This document shows positions 43,516-52,825 of a stretch of DNA of 64,000 nucleotides, piece by piece. The notes beneath the pieces are model-generated. The model saw only the letters and a program-made list of their open reading frames with translations, was not told the origin of the DNA and made no database searches. A program made the translations under genes and the position numbers. Where the stretch lies: contig NZ_KE387239.1 in NCBI RefSeq assembly GCF_000430765.1, positions 1 through 64,000 of the forward strand, given 5' to 3'. Position 1 is the first letter of the stretch; each line of letters starts with the position of its first letter. Source of the DNA: Peribacillus kribbensis DSM 17871 (GTDB taxonomy: Bacteria; Bacillota; Bacilli; Bacillales; DSM-1321).

Positions 43516-44439
43516 ATGTTGAAAACTGAAACAAAGACTTTGTATAAAGCTTTTGGTTTATCAGTGACAAGTGATATTTTTCTGCCGGAATTACCTGTTC
43601 TGGAAGAAGCGGCAACTTCAAGTGATATAGAAATCAGCATAGGGGAACTGTCAAAGCTCTGGTCAGAATTATCGAGTGAAAATAACGCATTTGTGATAAA
43701 AAAAGAGTTCATTATGGTTCACGTACCGAAAGTGGCCATTTTTTCTATCAGGGATGGAAGCAAGATAACGGTCTCTCCTTTGGGGGAGTATGATGAAGAC
43801 CTGGTAAGGCTATACCTTTTAGGGACTTGTATGGGAGCAGCTTTGATTCAAAGAAAGGTCCTCCCGTTACATGGAAGTGCAATAGCTATTGATGGAAAGG
43901 CATATGCAATAATCGGAGACTCAGGTGCGGGTAAGTCCACACTTGCCTCAGAGTTCTTAAACAGGGGATATCAGCTGTTGAGTGATGATGTTATCGCTGT
44001 AACAATGGATGGACATATCCCGCTGGTGACACCAGCATATCCGCAGCAAAAGCTCTGGGATGAAAGTCTTAGCATTTTTGGATTGGAGTCAAGCAAGTAC
44101 CGATCGGTATTTGGAAGAGAAAATAAGTACTGTGTACCTGTCACTTCCAGTTACATCTCTGACCCGCTGCCCCTTGCTGGTATTATTGAGCTGGTAAAAA
44201 CCGAGGAAAAGGATATGACATTTCAGCGTGTGGAAAAATTAGAGAGATTACAGACACTATTTCTCCATACTTACCGGAATTTTTTGATTTATCCTTTGGG
44301 ATTAATGGACTGGCATTTCAATATGACAGTAAACATCATTAATACTCTTGATATTTTTCAACTGCAAAGGCCAAACAAGGGATACTCACCAGACTTTATA
44401 GCATCGTTAATACTTAAATCAATAAAAGGGGAGAAATAA
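43516..44439 (+). CDS. Lasso peptide C-terminal serine kinase (HPr kinase homologue)
   Basis: A 307-residue protein with an HPr-kinase-type catalytic domain. Walker A is GDSGAGKST (134-142), preceded by LPLHGSAIAIDG and followed by LLSDDVIAV. In paeninodin clusters the homologue phosphorylates the C-terminal Ser of the precursor; Ser44 is available here. The ATG at 43516 has GGAG eight bases upstream; a GTG at 43507 overlaps that site. Confidence 0.88.
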   Translation: MLKTETKTLYKAFGLSVTSDIFLPELPVLEEAATSSDIEISIGELSKLWSELSSENNAFVIKKEFIMVHVPKVAIFSIRDGSKITVSPLGEYDEDLVRLYLLGTCMGAALIQRKVLPLHGSAIAIDGKAYAIIGDSGAGKSTLASEFLNRGYQLLSDDVIAVTMDGHIPLVTPAYPQQKLWDESLSIFGLESSKYRSVFGRENKYCVPVTSSYISDPLPLAGIIELVKTEEKDMTFQRVEKLERLQTLFLHTYRNFLIYPLGLMDWHFNMTVNIINTLDIFQLQRPNKGYSPDFIASLILKSIKGEK

Positions 44440-44442
44440 GCG

Positions 44443-44736
44443 ATGGTTAAAACCTTTACCATGGACCAAAATACACTATTTACTCAATGTCCAGGCAGCA
44501 TTGTCAGTGATATGGATGGAGAAAAAGTCATGCTAAGCATTAGCAATGGAAAGTATTATAACCTTGGAGACGTAGGGGGAGATATATGGGAATTATTAAA
44601 GACTCCCATATCAATAAGCGGGATCATTAAGAGTCTAACCCAGGAGTACGATGTGGAAATTGAAGATTGCACAGAACAAGTTCATTCATTTATCGAGCAC
44701 TTATATAAGGAGAAGCTAATAGAGAAAGCAGAATGA
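44443..44736 (+). CDS. PqqD-like RiPP recognition element (lasso protein B1)
   Basis: A 97-residue PqqD-family protein: VMLSISNGKYYNLGDVGGDI WELLKTPISI and IIKSLTQEYDVEIEDC. It binds the leader peptide and presents it to the B2 protease. It starts three bases after the kinase stop. Confidence 0.9.
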   Translation: MVKTFTMDQNTLFTQCPGSIVSDMDGEKVMLSISNGKYYNLGDVGGDIWELLKTPISISGIIKSLTQEYDVEIEDCTEQVHSFIEHLYKEKLIEKAE

Positions 44737-44758
44737 ATAAGAGAAAGGACCATGCAGC

Positions 44759-45214
44759 TTGAGGAAATTAAAAACGTTTATTTTCTTAGATATAGAGACT
44801 AAATGGTTATTAATAGAATCTTTTATTTTCTTGGGATGGGCACGATTCCTTAAAATGCTTCCATTTTCAAAAGTTGCACCTGCGCTGGGGATTCAAATGG
44901 TTGAGACTTCTTTTTCTGACCATTCAAACAATAAATGCTTAAAGAAAGTATCCTCTGCGATTCATATAATGAGCTCGTATACTTTTTGGGAAAGCAAATG
45001 CTTAGTAAAGGCTGTGGCAGCTATGAAAATGCTGGAGCGAAGGAAGATTGAAAGTACGCTATACTTTGGAACCGCTAAGGATGACACCGGGCAAATGATT
45101 GCGCATGCCTGGCTGCGGAGCGGTTCAATCTATGTTACGGGATCAGAAGGAATGGAGCAGTTTACCGTCGTCAGCCATTTTGCTAAAAAGATCACTGACA
45201 ATAGGGGAATATGA
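44759..45214 (+). CDS. Lasso peptide leader protease (protein B2, transglutaminase-like)
   Basis: A 151-residue protein of the lasso B2 superfamily. Cys81 in ESKCLVKAVAAMKML and His116 in MIAHAWLRSG fit the catalytic Cys and His. No Asp is obvious at the usual place after the His. It removes the leader after Met19. The start is TTG with AAAGGA about ten bases upstream. It overlaps the next gene by four bases. Confidence 0.88.
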   Translation: MRKLKTFIFLDIETKWLLIESFIFLGWARFLKMLPFSKVAPALGIQMVETSFSDHSNNKCLKKVSSAIHIMSSYTFWESKCLVKAVAAMKMLERRKIESTLYFGTAKDDTGQMIAHAWLRSGSIYVTGSEGMEQFTVVSHFAKKITDNRGI

Positions 45215-46398
45215 TGGATAATAACTTCGATCTTAATTTATCACGTATACCAAAAGAATTATTGCTGCTATTAGAAATCATCAAGCAACATACACAGGAA
45301 AAGCCCGACGTTCGCATTTCCTCACTAAAAGACACGGATTGGGAGCTTTTTATTGAATTAGCCAAGCATCATCGCATTTATCCATTTGTTTATACATCTT
45401 TAAACAGAATAAGTCCTGATGCAGTCCCGGCAACTGTTCTTCAAGAATTAAAACAATATTATAAACATAATACTTTTCAAATGCTTAGCTTAACTGCTGA
45501 AATGAATAGGATCAATGAAGTGATGAGCGAGACTGGAATACCAGTTTTGTTTTTAAAAGGGCCAGTTCTGGGAGCAGAACTATATGGTGATATTTCACTT
45601 CGCACTTCTGGTGATTTGGATTTTTTGGTTCCATTGCATGCACTTGATAAAGTAGAAGCTCTTCTTGCAAATTTAGGATTTATTAAAGACGATTATATTC
45701 AAACCGTGCTGGATGACTGGAAATGGCGGCATCACCACATCACCTATTTCCATCCAGAACGAAGAATAAAGCTCGAAATCCATTGGAGACTGAATCCGGG
45801 ACCTGGAAAGGAACCGAGCTTTAATGAACTCTGGTCAAGAAAAAGGCGCAGTACGGTAACCGGATCTTCCATCTATTTTTTAGGCCGGGAGGATCTATTC
45901 TTGTTTCTTGTTTCACATGGAGCCCGCCATGGATGGTCTCGTCTTCGCTGGCTGTTGGATATTCATCAAATGGTGAATCAAGAAATGAATTGGGCTGAAC
46001 TCCAAAAGCTATTACGCTCATACAATTATGCACATATAGGCGGGCAGGCAATCATACTAACCTCTGTACTATTTAATACCACTGTCCCCAAAGAAGGGCA
46101 ATCATTCCTATCTTATAAAAAATCCAGGACATTAGCCCAGGAGTCTATATTTTATCTCGAGAGACTAGTTAACCTGCACACGGATCCTGTGCCAGAACAC
46201 ATCTCAAAGTATCATCAGCGTCATTTGTTCTCTTTGATGGATCTGCAGCGAAAGATTTTCTATATGTTAAGCCTTTTGCATCCCTTTCCTACGGATGCTG
46301 GAACCTTACCATTACCAAAAAAACTGCACCTTCTTTATTTTCCTTTAAGGCCTTTTTTATGGATTTGGAGGAAGACTAGGAGACATGCATGGTCATAG
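45211..46398 (+). CDS. Nucleotidyltransferase-like lasso tailoring protein
   Basis: A 395-residue protein of the nucleotidyltransferase family found in Bacillus lasso clusters. The motif LFLKGPVLGAELYGDISLRT then SGDLDFLVP contains the two catalytic Asp residues (D135, D137). In the pseudomycoidin cluster a homologue adds hexose to the phosphorylated C-terminus (from memory of published work). It starts at ATGATG overlapping B2. Confidence 0.8.
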   Translation: MMDNNFDLNLSRIPKELLLLLEIIKQHTQEKPDVRISSLKDTDWELFIELAKHHRIYPFVYTSLNRISPDAVPATVLQELKQYYKHNTFQMLSLTAEMNRINEVMSETGIPVLFLKGPVLGAELYGDISLRTSGDLDFLVPLHALDKVEALLANLGFIKDDYIQTVLDDWKWRHHHITYFHPERRIKLEIHWRLNPGPGKEPSFNELWSRKRRSTVTGSSIYFLGREDLFLFLVSHGARHGWSRLRWLLDIHQMVNQEMNWAELQKLLRSYNYAHIGGQAIILTSVLFNTTVPKEGQSFLSYKKSRTLAQESIFYLERLVNLHTDPVPEHISKYHQRHLFSLMDLQRKIFYMLSLLHPFPTDAGTLPLPKKLHLLYFPLRPFLWIWRKTRRHAWS

Positions 46399-46410
46399 GA
46401 GGATAAGGTA

Positions 46411-48195
46411 GTGAAACAACTGCTGTACTTCGTAAAAAAACTGCATATCTTCTCTGGAAAAATCATCTATTTTAATCTGATCTCTATGATCCTGATAGGT
46501 CTGGTTGAAGGGATCGGAATTTTCATGTTGATTCCCCTGATAGGGGTGACTGGAATCTTTCATTTACCCGTTTCAGATATATCTATTATAGCCATGCTAA
46601 CCAGCCTGTTTAGAGGTATGCCAGAAACCATCAGTTTAACCATAATTCTGGGTGCGTATGTGCTGCTAATCGTTGCTCAAAGTTTTTTTAAAAGATACCA
46701 AACCATATTAAGTGTGAAAATCCAACAAGGCTTTATCCGCCATTTAAAAGAAGAAACCTATAACCGAATAATTTATGCCAACTGGAACTTTTTTTTGAAA
46801 AGAAGAAGGTCAGATATCATTAACTTAATGACAACGGAGATTTTTCGTGTGAGCGGAGGCACTAATTTATTTTTTCAATTTTTATCTTCTGTCATATTTA
46901 CCTTCATACAAGTCAGCCTTGCAATGTGGATATCATTTAAAATGACGGCACTTGTCTTATTTTTTGGAATTGCCCTGATCATAACTTCAAGGAAATTTAT
47001 AAAGAAGTCTCAAACGCTGGGCAGTGAATCCGTTCGGCTGTCCAAAGAGTATTTAGCGGGGATGACAGACCATCTTAATGGAATAAAAGAAATTAAAAGC
47101 AATTCATTAGAAGAAACTCATGCAGCATGGTTTTTAAATTTGAATAAAAAGATTGAAAAAAATATTGTTAATTTTGCCCGGCTCTCTACTAAATCGCAGC
47201 TTATTTATCAAGTCATATCTGCTTTATTAATTGCGGTCTTTGTTTTTTTATCTATTAAGATGTTTAAAGCTCAGCCAGCACAATTGATGATCATTACCGT
47301 TATTTTTTCAAGGCTGTGGCCGAAATTTTCAGGTATTCAAGCAAACTTGGAACAGATTGCAGCGGTGCTGCCATCCTTTAAGGCGTTGTTAGATTTACAG
47401 AAGGAAGGGATGGAGGAGAGGGAGCAAAATCCGGGGGATCATCAAAACATAAAGCCATTATCCGTTAAGGAAGGAATAGAGTGCAGCGATCTATATTTCA
47501 AGTATAACCAAGAGAAATTAGCTCTTGAGAATATAAACTTGTACATCCCGTCGAATGGTATGACAGCAATTGTTGGGCGTTCGGGGGCAGGAAAGAGTAC
47601 ATTAGTAGACATCCTAATGGGACTTAACCGTCCTGAGAAAGGGAAAGTATCGATTGATGGCGTTACTGTAGAGAAAGAGCATTTAATCTCATTGAGAAAA
47701 TCGATCAGTTATGTGCCGCAGGACCCATTTCTTTTTAATACGACGATTAGAGAAAACCTGCTGCTGAACGCTCCAAATGCCAAGGAGGAATCACTTTGGG
47801 AAGCTCTGGAATTCTCAGCTGCTGCCGACTTTATAAGGAAACTCCCAGAAGGATTAGATACACTGATTGGAGACAGAGGGATCAGGCTTTCTGGAGGGGA
47901 AAGACAGCGGATTGTACTGGCAAGGGCCATTTTGAGAAAACCATCCATCCTAATACTGGATGAGGCCACAAGTGCATTAGACTCGGAAAATGAATCCAAA
48001 ATCCAGCAGGCTTTAGAAAAGATGAAAGGAAAAATAACCATCATTATCATAGCTCATCGACTATCAACTATCCGTAATGCCGATCAGCTGATTGTGCTTG
48101 ATAACGGAAGGATCATTCAAAAAGGAGGCTATCACCAGCTTTCCAACGAAAAAGGAGGGGTTTTCAGAGAACTATTATTCAGACAATTAGGATAA
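46411..48195 (+). CDS. Lasso peptide ABC exporter (protein D)
   Basis: A 594-residue fused exporter with about six membrane helices (1-320) and an ATPase domain. Walker A is GRSGAGKSTLVD, signature LSGGERQR, Walker B LILDEATSALDSE. It exports the mature peptide and probably gives self-immunity. The start is GTG behind AGGAGGATAAGGTA. Last gene of the cluster; no clear terminator separates it from the eps promoter. Confidence 0.9.
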   Translation: MKQLLYFVKKLHIFSGKIIYFNLISMILIGLVEGIGIFMLIPLIGVTGIFHLPVSDISIIAMLTSLFRGMPETISLTIILGAYVLLIVAQSFFKRYQTILSVKIQQGFIRHLKEETYNRIIYANWNFFLKRRRSDIINLMTTEIFRVSGGTNLFFQFLSSVIFTFIQVSLAMWISFKMTALVLFFGIALIITSRKFIKKSQTLGSESVRLSKEYLAGMTDHLNGIKEIKSNSLEETHAAWFLNLNKKIEKNIVNFARLSTKSQLIYQVISALLIAVFVFLSIKMFKAQPAQLMIITVIFSRLWPKFSGIQANLEQIAAVLPSFKALLDLQKEGMEEREQNPGDHQNIKPLSVKEGIECSDLYFKYNQEKLALENINLYIPSNGMTAIVGRSGAGKSTLVDILMGLNRPEKGKVSIDGVTVEKEHLISLRKSISYVPQDPFLFNTTIRENLLLNAPNAKEESLWEALEFSAAADFIRKLPEGLDTLIGDRGIRLSGGERQRIVLARAILRKPSILILDEATSALDSENESKIQQALEKMKGKITIIIIAHRLSTIRNADQLIVLDNGRIIQKGGYHQLSNEKGGVFRELLFRQLG

Positions 48196-48210
48196 TTTTA
48201 CTTTTCATCA

Positions 48211-48239
48211 TTGACATGTTCTTTATAAAGAACTAAAAT
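48211..48239 (+). promoter_or_regulatory. eps promoter with SinR-type operator in the spacer
   Basis: TTGACA (48211-48216) and TAAAAT (48234-48239) are separated by exactly 17 bases, and those 17 bases are TGTTCTTTATAAAGAAC. The palindrome at 48218-48233 therefore fills the spacer, so a bound repressor would exclude RNA polymerase. SinR represses epsA-O in B. subtilis. Confidence 0.88.
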
Positions 48240-48298
48240 AGGACTATATTAATAGACATACTGATAAAATAGTAACAGAAATTTTTTTTGCTCACAAT

Positions 48299-48314
48299 GT
48301 TCTTTATTTAGAAC
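48299..48314. promoter_or_regulatory. Second SinR-type operator, epsA leader
   Basis: GTTCTTTATTTAGAAC differs from the first operator at two central positions but keeps one full GTTCTTT half. It ends ten bases before the AAAGGAGG site of epsA, 81 bases from the first, a distance that would allow looping. Confidence 0.75.
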
Positions 48315-48335
48315 GAAAGATTGAAAGGAGGCTTA

Positions 48336-49055
48336 ATGAATACCTTGAATGATGATAACAGGCAGGCTAAGGAAATTAATTTAAAGGAAATTATGCTGGT
48401 TATAAAAAGACGGCTATTGATTGTGATCTTAATGACAGTTGCAGGGACTGCTGCGGGAGCTATTTATAATAGCATAAATAAGCCTGTTCCTTTGTATCAA
48501 TCTTCTGCAAGAATTGTCATTGATACAAATGCCGATAGCAGGGCCACTCTTCAAGTTATCATTAAAGATTCGATTATATTGAAAAAAGTTATTGATAAGC
48601 TGGGTTTAACTGAACAGCCGGAGGATCTGGCACAACAAATAACTGTGACCAGTATTGAAAATTCTCAAGTAGTAAATATTGCAGTAATAGATACGAATCC
48701 AAAGCTGGCAGCGGATATTGCCAATACTACTGCCGCCGTATTTAAGGATGAAATTGTTCATATACTTAATTTTAAAGGAGTTACACTATTATCATCTGCG
48801 GAAGAGAAGCCTTTCCCCATCAATGGCAGCAGCAACAAACTAATCATTATCGGGTTCATTGCCGGATTAGCGGCAGGTATAGGCTTAGTCTTTTTACTAG
48901 ATTCACTGGATGACACAATTAGATCTGTAGAACAGGCAGAAAAGCTATTTGAGGTACCAGTTCTGGGCAGGGTTAATAAGATCAAACAGAAAAAGGAAAA
49001 GAAAAAAAATACGATGGATCTCATAATGAGAGGTGATTCATTTGGTTCTAAGTAA
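48336..49055 (+). CDS. epsA: Chain-length/BY-kinase modulator EpsA (Wzz family)
   Basis: A 239-residue membrane protein with two membrane helices, RRLLIVILMTVAGTAAGAIY near the N-terminus and LIIIGFIAGLAAGIGLVFLL near the C-terminus, and an outside loop between. It activates the kinase EpsB and sets polymer length. The ATG at 48336 follows AAAGGAGGCTTA. It overlaps epsB. Confidence 0.92.
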   Translation: MNTLNDDNRQAKEINLKEIMLVIKRRLLIVILMTVAGTAAGAIYNSINKPVPLYQSSARIVIDTNADSRATLQVIIKDSIILKKVIDKLGLTEQPEDLAQQITVTSIENSQVVNIAVIDTNPKLAADIANTTAAVFKDEIVHILNFKGVTLLSSAEEKPFPINGSSNKLIIIGFIAGLAAGIGLVFLLDSLDDTIRSVEQAEKLFEVPVLGRVNKIKQKKEKKKNTMDLIMRGDSFGSK

Positions 49056-49701
49056 GATGAAAAACATGATGAAGGCTCCTAAAAGAAGAAATTTAATAGC
49101 TTTCACTCAACCTGACTCTAAAATTTCAGAACAGTATAGATCCATATGGGCCAACCTAAAATATATTAAAAGGGGTGCTGGCAGTCACAGGATATTAATT
49201 ACTTCTCCAAGTATGAATCAAGGAAAGTCGACAACTGCTGCCAATCTAGCCGTTACCATGTCCCTTCAGAAAGAAAGAGTGTTACTGATTGATGGGAATT
49301 TAAGAAGCCCATCGCTTCATTACATATTTAAGCTGCCAAATACAAGAGGACTTACAGACATACTGAATGGTGCAATGACCTTTGAAGAGACGATTTATCC
49401 GTCTAAAATCGGAAAGCTTGATATTCTGACAAGCGGATCAGTTCTGGAAAATCCGGTAGAGTTGATTGAATCAGAACAAATGGATTCACTGTTAAAAATG
49501 GCAGAATCTCAATATGACATGATCATTATGGATTCTCCTTCCATTCTTGATATCACGGAAACAAAGTTATTGGCGAATAAATGTGATGGAGTGATCATAG
49601 TAGTGAAAAACTCCAAAACCAATACTGAAGCGGCTTTGACTGCCAGAATAGCCTTAGAGAGGGTTAATGCAAATATTGTTGGTTTAGTCATAAACAGTTG
49701 A
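49042..49701 (+). CDS. epsB: Protein tyrosine kinase EpsB (BY-kinase)
   Basis: A 219-residue cytoplasmic kinase. Walker A is SPSMNQGKST (about 55-64), Walker A' VLLIDGNLRSP (normally LLIDADLRKP), Walker B YDMIIMDSPS. The C-terminus ends VGLVINS without the tyrosine cluster expected for autophosphorylation. TTG at 49042 is preferred, eight bases after GAGAGG; a GTG at 49033 is possible. Confidence 0.88.
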   Translation: MVLSKMKNMMKAPKRRNLIAFTQPDSKISEQYRSIWANLKYIKRGAGSHRILITSPSMNQGKSTTAANLAVTMSLQKERVLLIDGNLRSPSLHYIFKLPNTRGLTDILNGAMTFEETIYPSKIGKLDILTSGSVLENPVELIESEQMDSLLKMAESQYDMIIMDSPSILDITETKLLANKCDGVIIVVKNSKTNTEAALTARIALERVNANIVGLVINS

Positions 49702-49723
49702 TGCAAAAAAATTTTATTTCAAT

Positions 49724-49739
49724 GTTCTTTATAAAGAAC
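49724..49739. promoter_or_regulatory. Internal SinR-type operator between epsB and EAR
   Basis: The exact word GTTCTTTATAAAGAAC recurs here, 22 bases after the epsB stop. The flanks TTTCAA and TTATCG sit where -35 and -10 boxes would be relative to the eps promoter, but are poor matches. Confidence 0.75.
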
Positions 49740-49744
49740 TTATC

Positions 49745-49892
49745 GGTGATGCCTACTTACCGCTATCAATGGAGGCACTCGGTCATGCTGTGGGTTAGCT
49801 GCCTTAGACGCCGGTCGTCGAGAGTGTGATGTGAGGAGGGGTTGAATGCCCCATTTATTAAAGTTTTTAAGCATGGGGTTTCATGCTTAGAC
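49745..49892 (+). ncRNA. EAR element (eps-associated antitermination RNA)
   Basis: The long non-coding gap after epsB is the known site of EAR in Bacillus eps operons. It contains GGAGGCACTCGGTCATGCTG, CCGGTCGTCGAGAGTGTGAT with CACTC/GAGTG pairing, a GGGG-loop-CCCC hairpin at 49838-49852 and AAGCATG/CATGCTT at 49870-49889. EAR lets RNA polymerase read through terminators in the long operon. Position and the structured GC-rich core are the evidence; I could not test a covariance model. Confidence 0.75.
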
Positions 49893-49931
49893 TCTATGCC
49901 TAAGTACTTTAATCTTTTAAAGGAGGAAGCC

Positions 49932-50072
49932 GTGAAAGACCTGGATAAATACCCAAAATCTATAACAAAAGCGATCCGCTATATTAAGCAGGATGCACCG
50001 ATCGAACAGCTGGAGGAAATTAGAAATCTCGTAAACTATGCCATTTGGAAACGAAAACTGAAGTCGGAATGA
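49932..50072 (+). CDS. Small protein in the eps operon
   Basis: A 46-residue basic, helical protein starting with GTG (MKDLDKYPKSITKAIRYIKQ) and ending YAIWKRKLKSE. AAAGGAGGAAGC lies directly upstream, while the longer frame would begin inside the EAR RNA. It sits between EAR and epsC, where B. subtilis has no gene. I cannot assign a function. Confidence 0.65.
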   Translation: MKDLDKYPKSITKAIRYIKQDAPIEQLEEIRNLVNYAIWKRKLKSE

Positions 50073-50102
50073 TTTGAATATGAAGAGAAGGAAGGATGAA
50101 AT

Positions 50103-51920
50103 TTGACCTATCGCCAGCGCTTGTCACTATTTATTGTTATTGATGCCTGCATTGTTTTAACGGCCATCTACATAGGAAGGTTCATGGTGGACCCAAATTA
50201 TAAAGTGGTAACAGAAACTGTTGTCATCAGCTCACTAGCAATCATATTAAGTCATTTTATTTTTTCCGTTCATTTTCATCTATACCGTAAAGTCTGGGAG
50301 TATGCGAGCACCGGTGAACTTATCATTATTTTAAAAACTGTTACCGCTTCTATCATTTCTGCTTCGATAATACAGCTGTTAGTCTTTCAGGAAGTCTCCT
50401 TCAGGCTTTTATCGGTAACGTGGCTGCTTCATGTGACTTTTATATGCGGGTCAAGATTTTGCTGGCGTATGTTTAGAGATTCATATATAAAAAAGGATTT
50501 GAATAAAAAAAGAACTCTGATTGTCGGTGCCGGTATGGCGGGAACCATGGTTGTCAGGCAGTTACAAAAGAGTAGAGAGGCAGAGCTGCTTCCAGTCTGT
50601 TTTGTAGACGATGATACTAAAAAGTACAAGCTGGATATCCTTGGGATTCCAGTGCTGGGCGGGGTATGCAGGATTGAAAAAATTGTGAAGGAAGAGAGAA
50701 TTGAAAATATCATCATTGCAATCCCCTCTCTTAACAAGAAGGAATTGAACACCATATTTAAAGAATGCGCAAAAACAACCGCAAAAACACAGATATTGCC
50801 CATGCTTGAGGATTTGGTTACAGGCAAGGTTTCCGTCAACCAATTCAGGGATGTGCAAGTTGAAGATCTACTGGGCAGAGAACCTATCTCTCTTGATATT
50901 GAGAGTATTTCAGAATATGTGACAGACAAGGTCGTGCTTGTTTCTGGTGCTGGAGGGTCGATCGGCTCTGAAATCTGCCGTCAGATATCAAAGTTTAATC
51001 CCAGCAAATTGGTATTGATGGGACATGGAGAAAACAGCATTTATTCCATTGAGATGGAACTCAAACAGAAGTTTAAGAATAATTCGATTGAATACATTAC
51101 AGAAATCGCTGATCTTCAGGATGCCAAAAAAATGATGGCAGTGATGGCAAACTATCAGCCAGACGTTGTTTACCATGCGGCTGCCCATAAGCATGTTCCA
51201 CTAATGGAACGTAATCCGGAGGAGGCCATAAAAAATAATGTGATCGGGACCCTGAATATTGCGGAGGCCGCGAGCTGGCATGGAGTAAAAACCTTCGTCA
51301 TGATTTCCAGCGATAAAGCAGTTAACCCGACCAGTGTCATGGGATCAACCAAGAGGCTTGCAGAAATGATTATTCAGAACATGGACCGGCTCAGCGAAAC
51401 CAGGTTTGTGGCTGTCAGATTTGGAAATGTCCTGGGAAGCCGGGGCAGTGTAATTCCTCTATTCAAACGACAGATAGAAGAAGGGGGACCTGTCACCGTT
51501 ACAGATCCTAAAATGATTAGGTACTTTATGACTATTCCTGAAGCCTCAAAGCTTGTTATCCAGGCAGGTGCATTGGCAAGCGGAGGAGAAATCTTCGTGC
51601 TCGATATGGGAGATCCTGTGAAAATTGTAGATCTGGCTAAAAATCTCATCAAGCTGTCGGGGAATTCAGTGGATGATATCGGAATTGAATTCACGGGAAT
51701 GAGACCGGGAGAAAAGCTGTTTGAAGAACTTTTAAACAAAGATGAAGTTAATGAGAATCAAGTGTATCCAAAGATTTATATAGGTAAATCCGCGGAGCTG
51801 CTGATTCAGGAAATCGACGATCTTATTGCTAATTATGCCGTATTGGATAAACAAACTTTAAGAGAGCAAGTTTTGAAAATCGCAAATCATAAAACAGAGC
51901 CAGAATTATCATATACATAA
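50103..51920 (+). CDS. epsC: UDP-sugar 4,6-dehydratase EpsC (CapD/FlaA1 family)
   Basis: A 605-residue membrane-bound dehydratase. Four N-terminal membrane helices are followed by a first Rossmann domain ([18 protein letters not shown]) and the catalytic SDR domain with [28 protein letters not shown] and [14 protein letters not shown]. It makes the 4-keto-6-deoxy intermediate of a bacillosamine-type amino sugar, used by EpsN and EpsM. The start is TTG behind GGAAGGATGAAAT. Confidence 0.94.
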   Translation: MTYRQRLSLFIVIDACIVLTAIYIGRFMVDPNYKVVTETVVISSLAIILSHFIFSVHFHLYRKVWEYASTGELIIILKTVTASIISASIIQLLVFQEVSFRLLSVTWLLHVTFICGSRFCWRMFRDSYIKKDLNKKRTLIVGAGMAGTMVVRQLQKSREAELLPVCFVDDDTKKYKLDILGIPVLGGVCRIEKIVKEERIENIIIAIPSLNKKELNTIFKECAKTTAKTQILPMLEDLVTGKVSVNQFRDVQVEDLLGREPISLDIESISEYVTDKVVLVSGAGGSIGSEICRQISKFNPSKLVLMGHGENSIYSIEMELKQKFKNNSIEYITEIADLQDAKKMMAVMANYQPDVVYHAAAHKHVPLMERNPEEAIKNNVIGTLNIAEAASWHGVKTFVMISSDKAVNPTSVMGSTKRLAEMIIQNMDRLSETRFVAVRFGNVLGSRGSVIPLFKRQIEEGGPVTVTDPKMIRYFMTIPEASKLVIQAGALASGGEIFVLDMGDPVKIVDLAKNLIKLSGNSVDDIGIEFTGMRPGEKLFEELLNKDEVNENQVYPKIYIGKSAELLIQEIDDLIANYAVLDKQTLREQVLKIANHKTEPELSYT

Positions 51921-51933
51921 AGGAGGATTAACG

Positions 51934-52815
51934 TTGAAGGTACGAAAAGCAATCATCCCTGCGGCTGGATTAGGGACAAGGTTTTTGCCTGCAACAAAGG
52001 CGATGCCAAAGGAAATGCTGCCCATTGTGGATAAGCCGACTATTCAGTATATCGTGGAAGAAGCCATCGAATCAGGAATAGAAGATATTATCATTGTAAC
52101 AGGAAAAGGGAAGAGGGCGATTGAGGACCATTTCGATCATTCCTTTGAACTTGAGCAGAATCTTCTGGAGAAGGGGAAGCTTGAGTTATTAAGTGAGGTC
52201 CAAAAATCATCAAAGATGGTAGATATCCATTATATACGCCAAAAAGAGCCTAAAGGCTTGGGACATGCCATCTGGTGCGCAAGAAAGTTCATCGGTCATG
52301 AACCCTTTGCTGTGCTTCTGGGAGACGATATAGTACAAGCGGAAAAACCTTGTTTAAAGCAGATGATCGAGCTGTATGATCGATATAAGGCCTCTATTCT
52401 GGGTGTTCAGACGGTTCCTCAGCAGGATGTTTCGAGATATGGGATTGCTGATGGAGTTAACATTGGCGAACGTTTTTACACAATAAAGAGTCTAGTAGAA
52501 AAGCCAAAAGTGGAAGAAGCTCCCTCTAATCTCGCCATTATGGGCAGGTATATCTTAAATCCAAAAATCTTTGAAATACTTACAGAACAAAACCCAGGCG
52601 CAGGAGGAGAAATTCAGCTGACAGACGCCATCAGCAGGCTGAATCAATTCGAAGCTGTATATGCCTATGATTTTGTTGGAACAAGATATGATGTAGGTGA
52701 AAAAATGGGCTTTATCCAGACCACTATTGAATTTGCCTTGCAGCGGCCAGAGCTGCATAAGGATTTGCTGGAATACCTCTCAAATGTTTTAGAAAAAGAA
52801 AAGGTTTTGAAATAA
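51934..52815 (+). CDS. galU: UTP-glucose-1-phosphate uridylyltransferase
   Basis: A 293-residue GalU/GtaB enzyme making UDP-glucose. [35 protein letters not shown] is the nucleotide-binding signature, and [23 protein letters not shown] follows. The start is TTG behind AAAGGAGGATTAACG. B. subtilis eps operons lack this gene, so here precursor supply is built into the operon. Confidence 0.95.
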   Translation: MKVRKAIIPAAGLGTRFLPATKAMPKEMLPIVDKPTIQYIVEEAIESGIEDIIIVTGKGKRAIEDHFDHSFELEQNLLEKGKLELLSEVQKSSKMVDIHYIRQKEPKGLGHAIWCARKFIGHEPFAVLLGDDIVQAEKPCLKQMIELYDRYKASILGVQTVPQQDVSRYGIADGVNIGERFYTIKSLVEKPKVEEAPSNLAIMGRYILNPKIFEILTEQNPGAGGEIQLTDAISRLNQFEAVYAYDFVGTRYDVGEKMGFIQTTIEFALQRPELHKDLLEYLSNVLEKEKVLK

Positions 52816-52825
52816 GGATGAAACG

